Shown: in pieces, positions 42,460 through 51,026 of the stretch
Numbering within the stretch: the first letter of the stretch is position 1
Layout: each line of letters starts with the position of its first letter
Assembly (NCBI RefSeq): GCF_039542035.1
Contig: NZ_BAABHJ010000005.1
Span: 930,001-994,000, forward strand
Length of the DNA: 64,000 bases
Direction: 5' to 3'
From: Actinoallomurus liliacearum
Lineage (GTDB): Bacteria > Actinomycetota > Actinomycetes > Streptosporangiales > Streptosporangiaceae
The notes under the pieces: model-generated
Databases searched by the model: none
The model's input: only the letters and a program-made list of their open reading frames with translations
What the model was told of the DNA's origin: nothing
Program-made: the position numbers and the translations under genes

Positions 42460-43440
42460 ATGACTGTTCGCGAGTCCGTGTCTCAACCGTCGCCGCTGCC
42501 GCGCTACGCGATCCTCGTAGACGTGGGGTATCTCTACGCCGCGGCGGGTGACCTCCTGTTCGGCGTCTCCTCCCGCCGCTCCTACCGGGTGGACGCCGAG
42601 GGCCTCATCAAGGCCCTCCAGGATCGAGCGGGCACCTGCATGCGTGAGAAAGAGCTGCTGCGCATCTACTGGTTCGACGCCGCTCGCGACCGCGTGCCGA
42701 CGATCGACCAGCGGGTCGTCGCGCCGCTGCCCCAGGTGAAGCTCCGGCTCGGCAACCTCAACAAGCACAACCAGCAGAAGGGCGTCGACGCCCAGATCCG
42801 CGAGGACCTGGAAACGCTCGCCCGGCACGGCGCCGTCACCGACGCCATCCTGCTGGCCGGCGACGAGGACATGCTCCCGGCCGTGGAGGCCGCGCAGACC
42901 TATGGGGTCCTCATCCACCTGTGGGGCGTCGAGCCGCCGTACGGCACCAACCAGGCCGAGCGGCTGATCTGGGAGTCCGACACCGTCGACGTGGTGAACG
43001 CCGACTTCGTCAAGCCGTACTTCACGCTCGACACCTCCCGCGAGACGGCCCCGGAGCCGCCCGTCGCGCCGCCGATCCCGTCGCCCACCGCGGTCTTCGG
43101 CGCCCGGCCGCCGAAGCCGGCCCCGCCGCCGGTCCGCCCGGCGCAGCCGAGCCCGGTCGCCAAACTGGGCCCCAGCCGCGACCGCGTCGAGGAGATCGGC
43201 GAGCACATCGCGCACAAGTGGATCCTCACCCGTGGCCGGGACAACATCCGCGACCTGCTGCCCGGCCCGATCCTGCCCACGGTCATCGACAAGGAGTTGC
43301 TGATCGAGGGCGAGAAGGAGCTCGGCCACTCGCTGCGCCCCTACAAGGAGGCCCGCGACTGGCTGCGGGAGGGCTTCTGGGCGCGCGTCTACCGCGAGTT
43401 CGACTTCGGCGTCGGCATCTCCGGCAAGGCCCCCCGCTGA
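42460..43440 (+). CDS. NYN-domain (PIN-like) putative ribonuclease
   Basis: 326 aa. The NYN domain covers about residues 15-190: YAILVDVGYLYAAAGDLLFG with the first Asp, KGVDAQIREDLETLARHG, DAILLAGDEDMLPAVEAAQTYGVLIHLWG with the acidic pair, and SDTVDVVNADFVKPYF. A proline-rich linker leads to a helical C-terminal domain (VEEIGEHIAHKWILTRGRDNIRDLL). NYN proteins are usually metal-dependent RNases. The start is ATG 42460; GTG 42457 directly before it is equally possible. It is divergent from cydA across about 260 bp and converges on the SDR gene. Confidence 0.82.
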   Translation: MTVRESVSQPSPLPRYAILVDVGYLYAAAGDLLFGVSSRRSYRVDAEGLIKALQDRAGTCMREKELLRIYWFDAARDRVPTIDQRVVAPLPQVKLRLGNLNKHNQQKGVDAQIREDLETLARHGAVTDAILLAGDEDMLPAVEAAQTYGVLIHLWGVEPPYGTNQAERLIWESDTVDVVNADFVKPYFTLDTSRETAPEPPVAPPIPSPTAVFGARPPKPAPPPVRPAQPSPVAKLGPSRDRVEEIGEHIAHKWILTRGRDNIRDLLPGPILPTVIDKELLIEGEKELGHSLRPYKEARDWLREGFWARVYREFDFGVGISGKAPR

Positions 43441-43456
43441 CGGCCCCCTTCGCTGC

Positions 43457-44224
43457 TCACGCGCCGGTGGTCTGGGCGGTCAGGAACCGCTCCCAGGTGT
43501 CGCTGCCGGTAGGCGCGTCCAGGGTGAGGTTGGCCCCCGACCGGTAGGCCTTGCCGACCTTGCCCGGGACGCGGATCGGCAGCCGCATCCGGCGCTTGCC
43601 CACGGCGGCCAGGTAACCGCGCTGCAGCTCCTCCAGGGTGTAGACGCGCGGTCCGGCCAGGTCGGGGACGCGGCCCGCCGGGGTGCCCAGGGTCAGCTCG
43701 GCCAGCCGGGCCGCCACCTCGCCGGAGGCGACCGGCTGCCAGCGGATCCCGCCGGGCGCCGGCAGGACCGGCGCCTTCGCCATGGCCCGGACCGTCTTCA
43801 GCGCCAGCTCGTGGAACTGCGCGGCGCGCAGGATCGTGTACGGGATGCCGGAGGCGGCCACGATCCGCTCGGCCTCCGCCTTACGGGCGAAGTAGCCGAT
43901 CGGCACGGCGTCCGCGCCGATGACCGAGATGAGCACCAGGTGTTCCACGGTGCCCGCACGCTTGGCGGCCTGGACCAGGTTCCGGGTGCCAACATCGTCG
44001 CCCTTGGGCCCGCCGGCCAGGTGCAACACGATCCGCACCCCGCCGAGCGCCTCGTCGAGGCCGTCCCCGGTCAGCAGGTCGACGGCCACGTACTCCACGC
44101 CGTCGCCCGGCTGCCGGTCGTGGCGGCTCAGCACCCGGACCTCGTGCCCGGCCCGCCGGAGGAGCGGAACCACCTGCGAGCCGAGAAGCCCCGTGCCGCC
44201 GGTGACCAGAATGGTGTTGGACAT
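43457..44224 (-). CDS. NAD(P)-binding SDR/NmrA-type oxidoreductase
   Basis: 255 aa. Rossmann start MSNTILVTGGTGLLGSQVVPLL, then VRIVLHLAGGPKGDD, VEHLVLISVIGADAVPIGYFARKAEAERIVAASGIPYTILRA and a C-terminal substrate domain: an atypical (NmrA-like) SDR. It is divergent from an ECF41 sigma factor, and ECF41 genes are typically next to oxidoreductases, epimerases or carboxymuconolactone decarboxylases that they control. Its promoter (44270-44296) has the ECF41-type -35 element. The substrate is unknown. Confidence 0.87.
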   Translation of the reverse strand: MSNTILVTGGTGLLGSQVVPLLRRAGHEVRVLSRHDRQPGDGVEYVAVDLLTGDGLDEALGGVRIVLHLAGGPKGDDVGTRNLVQAAKRAGTVEHLVLISVIGADAVPIGYFARKAEAERIVAASGIPYTILRAAQFHELALKTVRAMAKAPVLPAPGGIRWQPVASGEVAARLAELTLGTPAGRVPDLAGPRVYTLEELQRGYLAAVGKRRMRLPIRVPGKVGKAYRSGANLTLDAPTGSDTWERFLTAQTTGA

Positions 44225-44269
44225 CCCTTGATCTCCCTGCTGTGTAGATTTGCGGTGCAACACGGCTAC

Positions 44270-44296
44270 GACCCGGCCGGGCTCAGGAATGTGACA
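44270..44296 (-). promoter_or_regulatory. ECF41-type promoter of the SDR gene
   Basis: On the minus strand TGTCACA (44296-44290) is followed after exactly 16 bp by GGTC (44273-44270), close to the TGTCACA-N16-CGTC motif reported for ECF41 sigma factors. It ends 46 bp upstream of the SDR start. Confidence 0.65.
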
Positions 44297-44298
44297 CG

Positions 44299-45174
44299 GT
44301 GATCCAGGATTTTTTGTCGCTCGACACGTTCGAGGCAGAACGGCCCCGGCTGCGGGCGCTCGCGTACCGGATGCTCGGCTCCGGCGCCGAGGCGGACGAC
44401 GCGGTCCAGGAGGCCTGGCTGCGGTTCGACCGGACCGACCTGTCACAGATCGAGAACCTGGCGGCCTGGCTGACGACCGTGGTCAGCCGCGTCTGCCTCA
44501 ACCTGCTCCGGGCGCGCCAGACCCGGCGCGAGGAGTCCCTGGAAAACTTCACCGCCGACTGGCTCGGCGCGGCCGACGAGGACCGGATACCGCAGGAGGA
44601 GGCCGAACTGGCCGACTCGGTCGGGCTGGCGATGCTGGTCGTGCTCGACCGGCTGAGCCCGGCGGAGCGGATCGCGTTCGTCCTGCACGACATGTTCGAC
44701 GTGGCCTTCGACGACATCGCGCACATGATGGAGCGCAGCCCCGCCGCCGTCCGGCAGCTCGCCAGCCGAGCCCGCGCCAAGGTGCGCGGTACCGGGACGC
44801 AGACCGCGGATCCGGCCCGCCGGCGGCACGCCGTCGAGGCCTACCTGGCGGCGACGCGGACCGGGGACTTCGAGGCACTGCTGACCCTGCTCGACCCCGA
44901 GGTCGAGCTCCGCGCCGACGCGGCGGTCACCGCCGCCGCCAGACCCCTCACCCTGCAAGGCGCCCTGGCCGTCGCCCGAAGCGCCGTCGCCGCGACCCCC
45001 CGCGCCCGCTTCACCGCCCTGGCCCTGGTCGACGGAGGCCCGGCCCTCGTCATGGCGCCGCTCGGCCGGCTCTCGGTGGTCATCCGGTTCGCCTTCGCCG
45101 GGAGCGCGATCACCGCCATCGACGTCATCGCCGACCCGGCCCGCCTCCGAACCCTCGACATCACCCTGGACTGA
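44299..45174 (+). CDS. ECF41-family RNA polymerase sigma factor with SnoaL-like C-terminal domain
   Basis: 291 aa. Region 2 has RLRALAYRMLGSGAEADDAVQEAWLRF, and region 4 has LSPAERIAFVLHDMFDVAFDDIAHMMERSPAAVRQLASRARAKV. The C-terminal SnoaL_2-like domain (about residues 175-291) holds counterparts of the ECF41 motifs: DWLGAADED in the linker, DGGPA, and ADPARL near the end. In this family the fused domain controls the sigma factor instead of a separate anti-sigma protein. GTG 44299 lies directly beside the -35 element that drives the divergent SDR gene. The inducing signal is unknown. Confidence 0.9.
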   Translation: MIQDFLSLDTFEAERPRLRALAYRMLGSGAEADDAVQEAWLRFDRTDLSQIENLAAWLTTVVSRVCLNLLRARQTRREESLENFTADWLGAADEDRIPQEEAELADSVGLAMLVVLDRLSPAERIAFVLHDMFDVAFDDIAHMMERSPAAVRQLASRARAKVRGTGTQTADPARRRHAVEAYLAATRTGDFEALLTLLDPEVELRADAAVTAAARPLTLQGALAVARSAVAATPRARFTALALVDGGPALVMAPLGRLSVVIRFAFAGSAITAIDVIADPARLRTLDITLD

Positions 45175-45189
45175 CGGCTCGGCGCCGTT

Positions 45190-45207
45190 CCCGGCCCCTG
45201 GGCCGGG
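45190..45207 (+). terminator. Short hairpin after the sigma-factor gene
   Basis: CCCGGCC, a 4-nt loop and GGCCGGG, 16 bp after the stop; a small but fully paired stem. Confidence 0.45.
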
Positions 45208-45374
45208 GCGGTCCAGGTCTCGTCGTGGTTCATGGTTGCGCGAGGAACCGCAGGCCGCACGGTGTGATTCAGGGGTTGCGCCGCAAGCCGGCGGCGCGAC
45301 ACAAGACCCTGCCGGCACCGTCGCTCAACGCGGTGCAACACAGACCAGAGACCATAACGACAAGGGGCTTCACC

Positions 45375-46361
45375 ATGGACTCCCGCACCACCTATGACCT
45401 CGTCGTCTTCGCCGGCGAGGACGTCAAGCTCAAGATGATCACCGGCAGTGTCGCCGTCAAGGCCGGCGGCACACTTCGGGCCGAGACCGTCACCGGCCAC
45501 GTCAAGGTCGACGGCGGTACCCTCCGAACCGAGATCGTCACCGGCCACGTCGAGGTCGACGGCGGTACCCTCCGGGCCGAGACCGTCACCGGTCGTGTCG
45601 ACGTCCTCAACGGCAAGGCCACCATCGACAAGGTTTCGGGCACGAGTGACGAGGACGTCCTCCTCCGCCTCGCGCGCGACGAGGACTTCGACGAGGGCAA
45701 CGTCGTCGTTCACAGCGACGGCAGGGCCACCATCGGCGAGGTCTCCGAAAACGGCTGTGTCCTCATCACGTACAGCTACAAGCCCGACGGCGACGACGGC
45801 ATGGCCACCATCGGCACGGTCGCCGACCGGAGCCACGTCGTCCTCTACCACGGCGGCACGGCCGGCATCGGCACGGTCTCCGGCCAGAGCCACGTCGTCC
45901 TCCACCACGGCGGCACGGCCAGCATCACCGAGGTATCCGGCGAAGGCCGCGTCACCGCCCAATACAGTGGCATTGTCACCATCGGCAGGGCCACCGGACA
46001 GAGCCAGGTCTGGGTCGGCAAGGGCGCCACGGCCGCCCTCAGCGAGGCCCTCGACCAGAGCCAGGTCTGGGTCGGCGAGGGCGCCACGGCCGCCCTCAGC
46101 GAGGCCCTCGACCAGAGCAAGGCCGAGGTCTGGTACGGCGGCAGGCTCACCCTCGGCGAGGCCTCCGAAGAGAGCCGCGTCGAGGCCCGCTCCGGCGGCA
46201 AGCTCACCATCGGCGATGCCTCCGACCAGCAGGTCTCCGTCGAGGACGGCGGCAGCCTCACCAAGGGCGAGGCCTTCACCCCCGCTCCCCGCAAGGTCTA
46301 CGTTCCCGGGGAGGGGGCCCCACGGCGGATCCGGCCGGTACGCAACAGGCGATCTTCGTAA
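45375..46361 (+). CDS. Repeat-built protein of unknown function, probable beta-solenoid
   Basis: 328 aa with no signal peptide or membrane helix. After MDSRTTYDLVVFAGEDVKLKM, three 16-residue units (GTLRAETVTGHVKVDG type) lead into about nine 19-residue units with consensus G-x-(A/L)-T-(I/L)-(G/S)-(E/T)-(V/A)-(S/T)-x-x-S-x-V-x-(V/L)-x-x-G, for example GTAGIGTVSGQSHVVLHHG. Short beta strands alternating with Gly turns at constant spacing suggest a solenoid. Two 57-bp units (46002-46115) are almost identical, so the array has expanded recently. The tail is basic (RRIRPVRNRRSS). Start ATG 45375. I do not recognise a named family. Confidence 0.7.
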   Translation: MDSRTTYDLVVFAGEDVKLKMITGSVAVKAGGTLRAETVTGHVKVDGGTLRTEIVTGHVEVDGGTLRAETVTGRVDVLNGKATIDKVSGTSDEDVLLRLARDEDFDEGNVVVHSDGRATIGEVSENGCVLITYSYKPDGDDGMATIGTVADRSHVVLYHGGTAGIGTVSGQSHVVLHHGGTASITEVSGEGRVTAQYSGIVTIGRATGQSQVWVGKGATAALSEALDQSQVWVGEGATAALSEALDQSKAEVWYGGRLTLGEASEESRVEARSGGKLTIGDASDQQVSVEDGGSLTKGEAFTPAPRKVYVPGEGAPRRIRPVRNRRSS

Positions 46362-46381
46362 GGGTCGCTTCGCACCCAGGA

Positions 46382-46412
46382 GGAGGGTCTGGCAACAGCA
46401 GCCAGGCCCTCC
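46382..46412 (+). terminator. Hairpin terminator with T-run
   Basis: 12-bp stem GGAGGGTCTGGC (one G-U pair), loop AACAGCA, followed by TTTCG, 20 bp after the repeat-protein stop. Confidence 0.75.
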
Positions 46413-46480
46413 TTTCGCGTTGCGGGGCCGAGGACCACCGCGCCCTCTCCGGTACGGCGCCGGCCCCCTAGGCTGGGCAG

Positions 46481-47338
46481 GTGAGCCCTTCGCCGTACAC
46501 CGATCTGGATCGTCCGCCGCTGAACGAGCGGGCGCTGAACCGCGCGCTCGTCCATCCCGACGGGCTGTGGCGGCGGATCCGGGTGGTCGCCGAGACCGGC
46601 TCGACCAACGCCGACCTGGCGGAGCAGGCCCGTGCCGGCGCGGAGGAGGGCCTGGTCCTCGTCGCCGAGGCGCAGACGGCCGGGCGCGGCCGCCTCGACC
46701 GGGCGTGGACCGCCCCGCCGCGTTCGGGGCTGGCCTTCTCGGTGCTGCTGCGGCCTCCCGTGCCGGTCGCCCGGCTCGGCTGGCTGCCGCTCGTGGCCGG
46801 CGTGGCGGTGGTGCGCGCCCTGCGCGGGTTCGCCGAGATCGAGGGAACGTCGCGTGGCGGGATGGCCGACGCGGCGCTGAAGTGGCCGAACGACGTGCTG
46901 ATCCACGGCCGCAAGCTCGCCGGGATCCTCGCCGAGCGCGCGGGCGACGCCGTCGTGCTCGGCGTCGGGCTGAACGTCAGCCTGCGCGCCGACGAGCTGC
47001 CGGTGCCCACCGCGACCTCGCTCACGTTGGAGGACGCCCCCGCCGACCGCGACCCGGTGCTTCGCGCGATCCTGCGCGAGCTGGCGGGCCGGTACCTCGA
47101 GTTCTGCGGGGAGTGGGCCGAGGGGACGCTGCGGGACGCGTACCGCGAGGTGTGCGCGACGCTCGGCCGTCAGGTGCGCGTGCAGCTGCCCGGCGGCGCC
47201 CCGGGCGCGCCGGACGGCGTCCTGACCGGGGAGGCCGTGGACGTCGACGAGAACGGGTGCCTGGTCGTCCGCGCGGCCGACGGCGACCACGCGCTCAGCG
47301 CCGGCGACGTCGTCCACGTCCGCGGTCAGTACAACTAG
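46481..47338 (+). CDS. birA: Biotin-[acetyl-CoA-carboxylase] ligase
   Basis: 285-aa class I (no DNA-binding domain) biotin protein ligase, which makes biotinyl-AMP and attaches biotin to the BCCP lysine of carboxylases such as the AccA at 9.9 kb. Motifs: VVAETGSTNADLAEQA, the biotinyl-AMP loop AGRGRLDRAWTAPPRSGLAFS, and ALKWPNDVLIHGRKLAGIL. A C-terminal SH3-like domain follows (GEAVDVDENGCLVVRAADGD). GTG 46481. A hairpin terminator is 5 bp past the stop. Confidence 0.94.
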   Translation: MSPSPYTDLDRPPLNERALNRALVHPDGLWRRIRVVAETGSTNADLAEQARAGAEEGLVLVAEAQTAGRGRLDRAWTAPPRSGLAFSVLLRPPVPVARLGWLPLVAGVAVVRALRGFAEIEGTSRGGMADAALKWPNDVLIHGRKLAGILAERAGDAVVLGVGLNVSLRADELPVPTATSLTLEDAPADRDPVLRAILRELAGRYLEFCGEWAEGTLRDAYREVCATLGRQVRVQLPGGAPGAPDGVLTGEAVDVDENGCLVVRAADGDHALSAGDVVHVRGQYN

Positions 47339-47342
47339 GGCC

Positions 47343-47361
47343 GTCCGGTGATCCACCGGAC
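47343..47361 (+). terminator. Hairpin terminator after birA
   Basis: GTCCGGTG, loop ATC and CACCGGAC: a perfect 8-bp stem starting 5 bp after the stop. It separates birA from the FtsK module, which has its own AT-richer leader (TTTAATTGGGCTAT near 47405). Confidence 0.7.
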
Positions 47362-47442
47362 ACTCTGTGAGCCCGACTCAACTGGACCGGTCCGCGACAC
47401 GCCGGTTTAATTGGGCTATCCCCATCCTCCGGAGGTCGTTGC

Positions 47443-47703
47443 ATGGCCAGTGTGGCTGAGCTCAAGGGCGCCATCGCCCAGGCCGGCGAAGAGGCCGAGC
47501 AGGCCGTGCAGCTGCTCGTCCAGGCGGGCGGCCGAGCCGAGTCGGCGCTGCAGTACCTCATCGCCGTGGCGCAGGGGAGCGAGCACGATGCCCTGAGCGG
47601 TGCGCTGGGCGCGATGGGGCAGGCGGTCGAGAGCATCGAGGAGTGCCAGAAGCAGATCGCCGCCGCGATCGAAGAGGCGAACGCCTACGCAGAGGGGCTC
47701 TGA
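47443..47703 (+). CDS. 86-aa helical protein of an FtsK-linked module
   Basis: 86 residues, predicted to be all helix: ASVAELKGAIAQAGEEAEQAV, a Gly-Gly turn (QAGGRAESALQYLIAVA), then GALGAMGQAVESIEECQKQIAAAIEEANAYAEGL. There is no W-x-G, but the size, helical-hairpin character and position directly before an FtsK-type ATPase recall WXG100-like substrates or adaptors. One Cys at about 68. It has a strong GGAGG 8 bp before ATG 47443 and the module's promoter. 78 bp to the ATPase gene. No family recognised. Confidence 0.7.
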   Translation: MASVAELKGAIAQAGEEAEQAVQLLVQAGGRAESALQYLIAVAQGSEHDALSGALGAMGQAVESIEECQKQIAAAIEEANAYAEGL

Positions 47704-47781
47704 GGCGACCGCACACCAGCACGTCCCCGACCGAGGTCCATCGCCCACCGCCCTCTGCGTGAAAGCCGCAGGAACCCCCAC

Positions 47782-50331
47782 ATGACGCTCAAGCCCGGCG
47801 ATCTCGTTGCCGCCGTGCGCAAGGACATCCGGCAGGCGCGTGGTGCCATCCGCGCCCGCAGGAGCAGGCTCGACGAAGAGATCGCCCAGGCCGAGGCCGC
47901 GGTCGAGCAGAGCCGCCGGGACGTCGCGGCGACCAGCGGCCCGGAGACCGCGATGGCGGTCGCCGGCTGGCGGGAGCTGGCCGCCGAGGCCGCGCCCGGC
48001 GCCGCGTCCGCGCCCTGGACCGACTGGCCGGCCGAGCCGGAGCCGGCCGACTCCGGGCCGTGCCTGTACCGCGTCGGCACGGCCGCCGGTGAGGTTCCCG
48101 CCCTCGTCCCGCTGCTGGACTCCGGCCACCTGAGGATCACCGGGGGCCAGACGCCGGTCGCCGACGCCGTCGTCGACGCGCTGCTCGTCCGGATCGTCGC
48201 CACGACGCGGCCCGGCTCCGTACGGGTGAGCCTGTACGACCCGCGGCGCCTCGGGGCGGGGCTCGGCGGCTTCCACGCGCTGTCCCGGCCGGGGCTGCTC
48301 ACCGTGTACGGCGTCGAAGAGTTCAAGGACCTCCTCGGCTCGCTGGACCGCGACATCCGGCGCATCCAGCGCGACGTGCTCGGCGGCGGGCACTCCTCGC
48401 TCGCGGAGCTGGCCGCGGCCACCGGCCGGCGGCCCGAGCCGTGGCAGGTCGTGATCGTGCAGAGCCCGGTGCGCGGCCTCCGCGACGACGAGGTCGCCCA
48501 CCTGACCAGCGTGATGCACGCCGGCGCGGCCTGCGGCATCCACGTGATCTGCCGCGACGTGCCGGTCGAGGACGCGCCGGGCATCGAGGCGGTCGACATC
48601 ACGGCGGACGGCCGCGTCACCACCTCGATGACCGGCGAGCTGGAGGTGACGGTCGAGCCGCCGCCGCCCGAGCTGGTCCGCGCGGTGTGCGAGCGCGCCG
48701 CCCGCTGGGCGGGCATCGAACGCGACCCGCCGCGCTTCGCCGAGCTCGTCCCGCACCGGATGTGGAGCGAGTCGTCGGCGGCCGGCGTGCGCGCCCCGAT
48801 CGGCGAGGACGTCGACCGGTACGAGCCGGTGGAGGTCTTCCTCGGCGACGACCCGGTGCACGCGCTCGTCGGCGGTCCGCCCGGCTCCGGCAAGACGAAC
48901 TTCCTCTACGCCATGATCGGGTCGATGGCCGCGCGGTACTCACCCGACGAGCTGGAGTTCTACCTGCTGGATTTCAAGGAGGGCGTGTCGTTCGCCCGCC
49001 TGGCCAGCGGCCGTACCGACAAGACGTGGCTGCCGCACGCCCGGCTCATCGGCGTGAACATCAACAACGACCGGGAGTTCGGCCTGGCGCTGCTGCGCTT
49101 CCTGGCCCGCGAGCTCGAGCGCCGGGGCGCCGCCGCCCGCGAGCACGAGGTCACCAAGCTGGAGGAGCTGCGGGCCGTCGACCCGGACGGGCACTGGCCG
49201 CGCATCGTCGCGGTGATCGACGAGTTCCAGGTGCTGATCCAGCAGCAGGACAAGATCACCGACGAGTCGCTGTACCTCCTCAACGACCTGGCCCGCCGGG
49301 GCCGGTCCCAGGGCATCCACCTCGTCCTGGCCAGCCAGAACGTCAGCGGTGTGCAGTCGCTGTGGGGACGCGGGGCCATCCTCGACCAGTTCACGCTGCG
49401 GATCGCGCTGCCCAAGGCGCGCCGCATCCTCGCCGACGACAACTTCGCCGCGTCGCAGGTCGCGCGCTTCTGCGCGGTCGTGAACGCCGAGTCGGGCGCG
49501 CGGCAGGCCAACCGCATCGCCCGGCTGCCGGACGCCGGCGTCGCGGGCACGTTCGACGCGCTGCAGCGGGAGCTGTGGCAGCGCCGCCCCGAGCACCTCG
49601 CGCCGCCCCGCATCTTCGACGGCGCGCACGTGCCCGAGCTGATGACCGCGCCGGTCCTGCCGCCGGGCGAGAGCGCGGTCGGCCAGCTCATCGACCTGGC
49701 CGGCAGCCCGGCGACCGTGCGCTTCGACCGCGCGCCCGGCCGCAACCTCGCGGTGGTCGGCACCCGTGCCGACGAGGCGTACGACGTGCTGGCCTCGGCG
49801 GTGCTGTCGCTGTCCCGCGGGCACGCGCCCGGGTCGGCGGTCTTCCGGCTGTACGCGCTGGACGGGCAGCTCGAGCCACGGGTCGGGCTGCTGGCCCGGC
49901 GGCTGGCCGACGACGGCCACGAGGTGACGCTCGGCGGCGACCTGCCCGAGCCCGCCGACCGGGACGTGCCCGAGTACCTCGCGCTGTTCGCGGTGGACGC
50001 CGGGACCGGTCGCTCGGACGACCTGCGCCGGGCGATCCGCCGCCTCGTCGAGCACGGCCCGGAACGCCGGATGCACGTGCTCGGCTGGTGGCGGACGACG
50101 GACCGGCTCAAGGCCGACGTCGTCGAGCGCGTCGGGTCGGTCCGCAACATGGACGCGTGGGTCGCCCTGGACGTACGGGACAGTGAGCTGTCGCCGCTGC
50201 CGGGCGGTCAGCTGCTGAGCTGGAGCCCGCGTCACCGGCGGGCGCTGTTCCATGACCAGCGCACCGGCGTGCCGCCCCAGCCGATCATCCCGTTCGAGGT
50301 GATGAGCGAGTCCGGGGACGGTGCCGGGTGA
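47782..50331 (+). CDS. Soluble FtsK/SpoIIIE-type ATPase
   Basis: 849 aa. The N-terminal 55 residues are a charged coiled coil (KDIRQARGAIRARRSRLDEEIAQAEAAVEQS). The FtsK/SpoIIIE motor has Walker A GGPPGSGKTNFLYAMIG near 365, LDFKEGVSFARLA, Walker B IVAVIDEFQVL near 478 and ARRGRSQGIHLVLASQNVSG. A second, degenerate RecA-like unit (GRNLAVVGTRADEAYDVLAS, near 655) lacks a P-loop Lys. No membrane helix, no FHA and no gamma DNA-recognition domain, so it is neither FtsK nor a standard EccC. It is followed by a membrane protein (start 13 bp past the stop) that could anchor it. Confidence 0.85.
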   Translation: MTLKPGDLVAAVRKDIRQARGAIRARRSRLDEEIAQAEAAVEQSRRDVAATSGPETAMAVAGWRELAAEAAPGAASAPWTDWPAEPEPADSGPCLYRVGTAAGEVPALVPLLDSGHLRITGGQTPVADAVVDALLVRIVATTRPGSVRVSLYDPRRLGAGLGGFHALSRPGLLTVYGVEEFKDLLGSLDRDIRRIQRDVLGGGHSSLAELAAATGRRPEPWQVVIVQSPVRGLRDDEVAHLTSVMHAGAACGIHVICRDVPVEDAPGIEAVDITADGRVTTSMTGELEVTVEPPPPELVRAVCERAARWAGIERDPPRFAELVPHRMWSESSAAGVRAPIGEDVDRYEPVEVFLGDDPVHALVGGPPGSGKTNFLYAMIGSMAARYSPDELEFYLLDFKEGVSFARLASGRTDKTWLPHARLIGVNINNDREFGLALLRFLARELERRGAAAREHEVTKLEELRAVDPDGHWPRIVAVIDEFQVLIQQQDKITDESLYLLNDLARRGRSQGIHLVLASQNVSGVQSLWGRGAILDQFTLRIALPKARRILADDNFAASQVARFCAVVNAESGARQANRIARLPDAGVAGTFDALQRELWQRRPEHLAPPRIFDGAHVPELMTAPVLPPGESAVGQLIDLAGSPATVRFDRAPGRNLAVVGTRADEAYDVLASAVLSLSRGHAPGSAVFRLYALDGQLEPRVGLLARRLADDGHEVTLGGDLPEPADRDVPEYLALFAVDAGTGRSDDLRRAIRRLVEHGPERRMHVLGWWRTTDRLKADVVERVGSVRNMDAWVALDVRDSELSPLPGGQLLSWSPRHRRALFHDQRTGVPPQPIIPFEVMSESGDGAG

Positions 50332-50344
50332 GGGCGGAGGGCTG

Positions 50345-50977
50345 ATGACGGACCCGCAGGCGGCACGGCGCGCGTACAAGGAGTACGCGGCCGAGGCCGG
50401 CCGGAGGCTGCTGGCCGCGGAGGGGGCCCGGCGCGGCCTGGCGGAGGCCGAGGAGCGGCGGACGGCGGCGTACGCCTCCGTCGAACAGGAGTGGGCGCGC
50501 CTCGACGGTCTGGAGGAGCGGGCCGCCGGCGTCTGGCGGGAGCTGACCACCCGCTTCGGATCGCACACGGTCGGCCCGCTTCCGGAGCCCGCCGACGACG
50601 TACGGCCCGACCAGGCCGCCGCCGAGCTGGTGGGGGAGGCGCACCGGCGCGTGCGCGAGCCGGTGCACTATCCCCTCACCGGCCGCTACATCCAGATGGC
50701 GGTGCTGGGCTTCGTGGTGGCCGTGGTCGTCACCGCCGTCGGCTTCGAGCTCGCCGAGAGCCTGCGCGGCCTGGGGCAGGTGCGGCTGGTCCTGGTGTAC
50801 GGGCCGGTGCTGGCGGCGCCCTGGCTCGGGCAGCTCGCGGCGGGCGGCTGGATCCGGCTCCGTACGTCGCACGAGGAGCGCGAGTACGCCGTCGACACCG
50901 CGACCGGCGGTCTGGTCGGCGGCGGCGGGGTGTGGCTCATCGCCCTCATCGTCATCGTCATGCACTTCGTAACCTGA
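50345..50977 (+). CDS. Coiled-coil membrane protein of the FtsK-linked module
   Basis: 210 aa. The N-terminal 100 residues are charged helix, likely coiled coil (ARRAYKEYAAEAGRRLLAAEGARRGLAEAEERR). Three membrane helices follow: YIQMAVLGFVVAVVVTAVGFEL, LVLVYGPVLAAPWLGQLAAG and VWLIALIVIVMHFV. ATG 50345 follows GGAGGG; GTG 50321 would overlap the ATPase gene but lacks a better ribosome site. It probably anchors the soluble ATPase to the membrane (inference). No family recognised. Confidence 0.7.
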   Translation: MTDPQAARRAYKEYAAEAGRRLLAAEGARRGLAEAEERRTAAYASVEQEWARLDGLEERAAGVWRELTTRFGSHTVGPLPEPADDVRPDQAAAELVGEAHRRVREPVHYPLTGRYIQMAVLGFVVAVVVTAVGFELAESLRGLGQVRLVLVYGPVLAAPWLGQLAAGGWIRLRTSHEEREYAVDTATGGLVGGGGVWLIALIVIVMHFVT

Positions 50978-51026
50978 TCAGCACTCTGATCGTCGTAGAC
51001 CGTCGGTTTCTGTCAGGATTGCGGCC

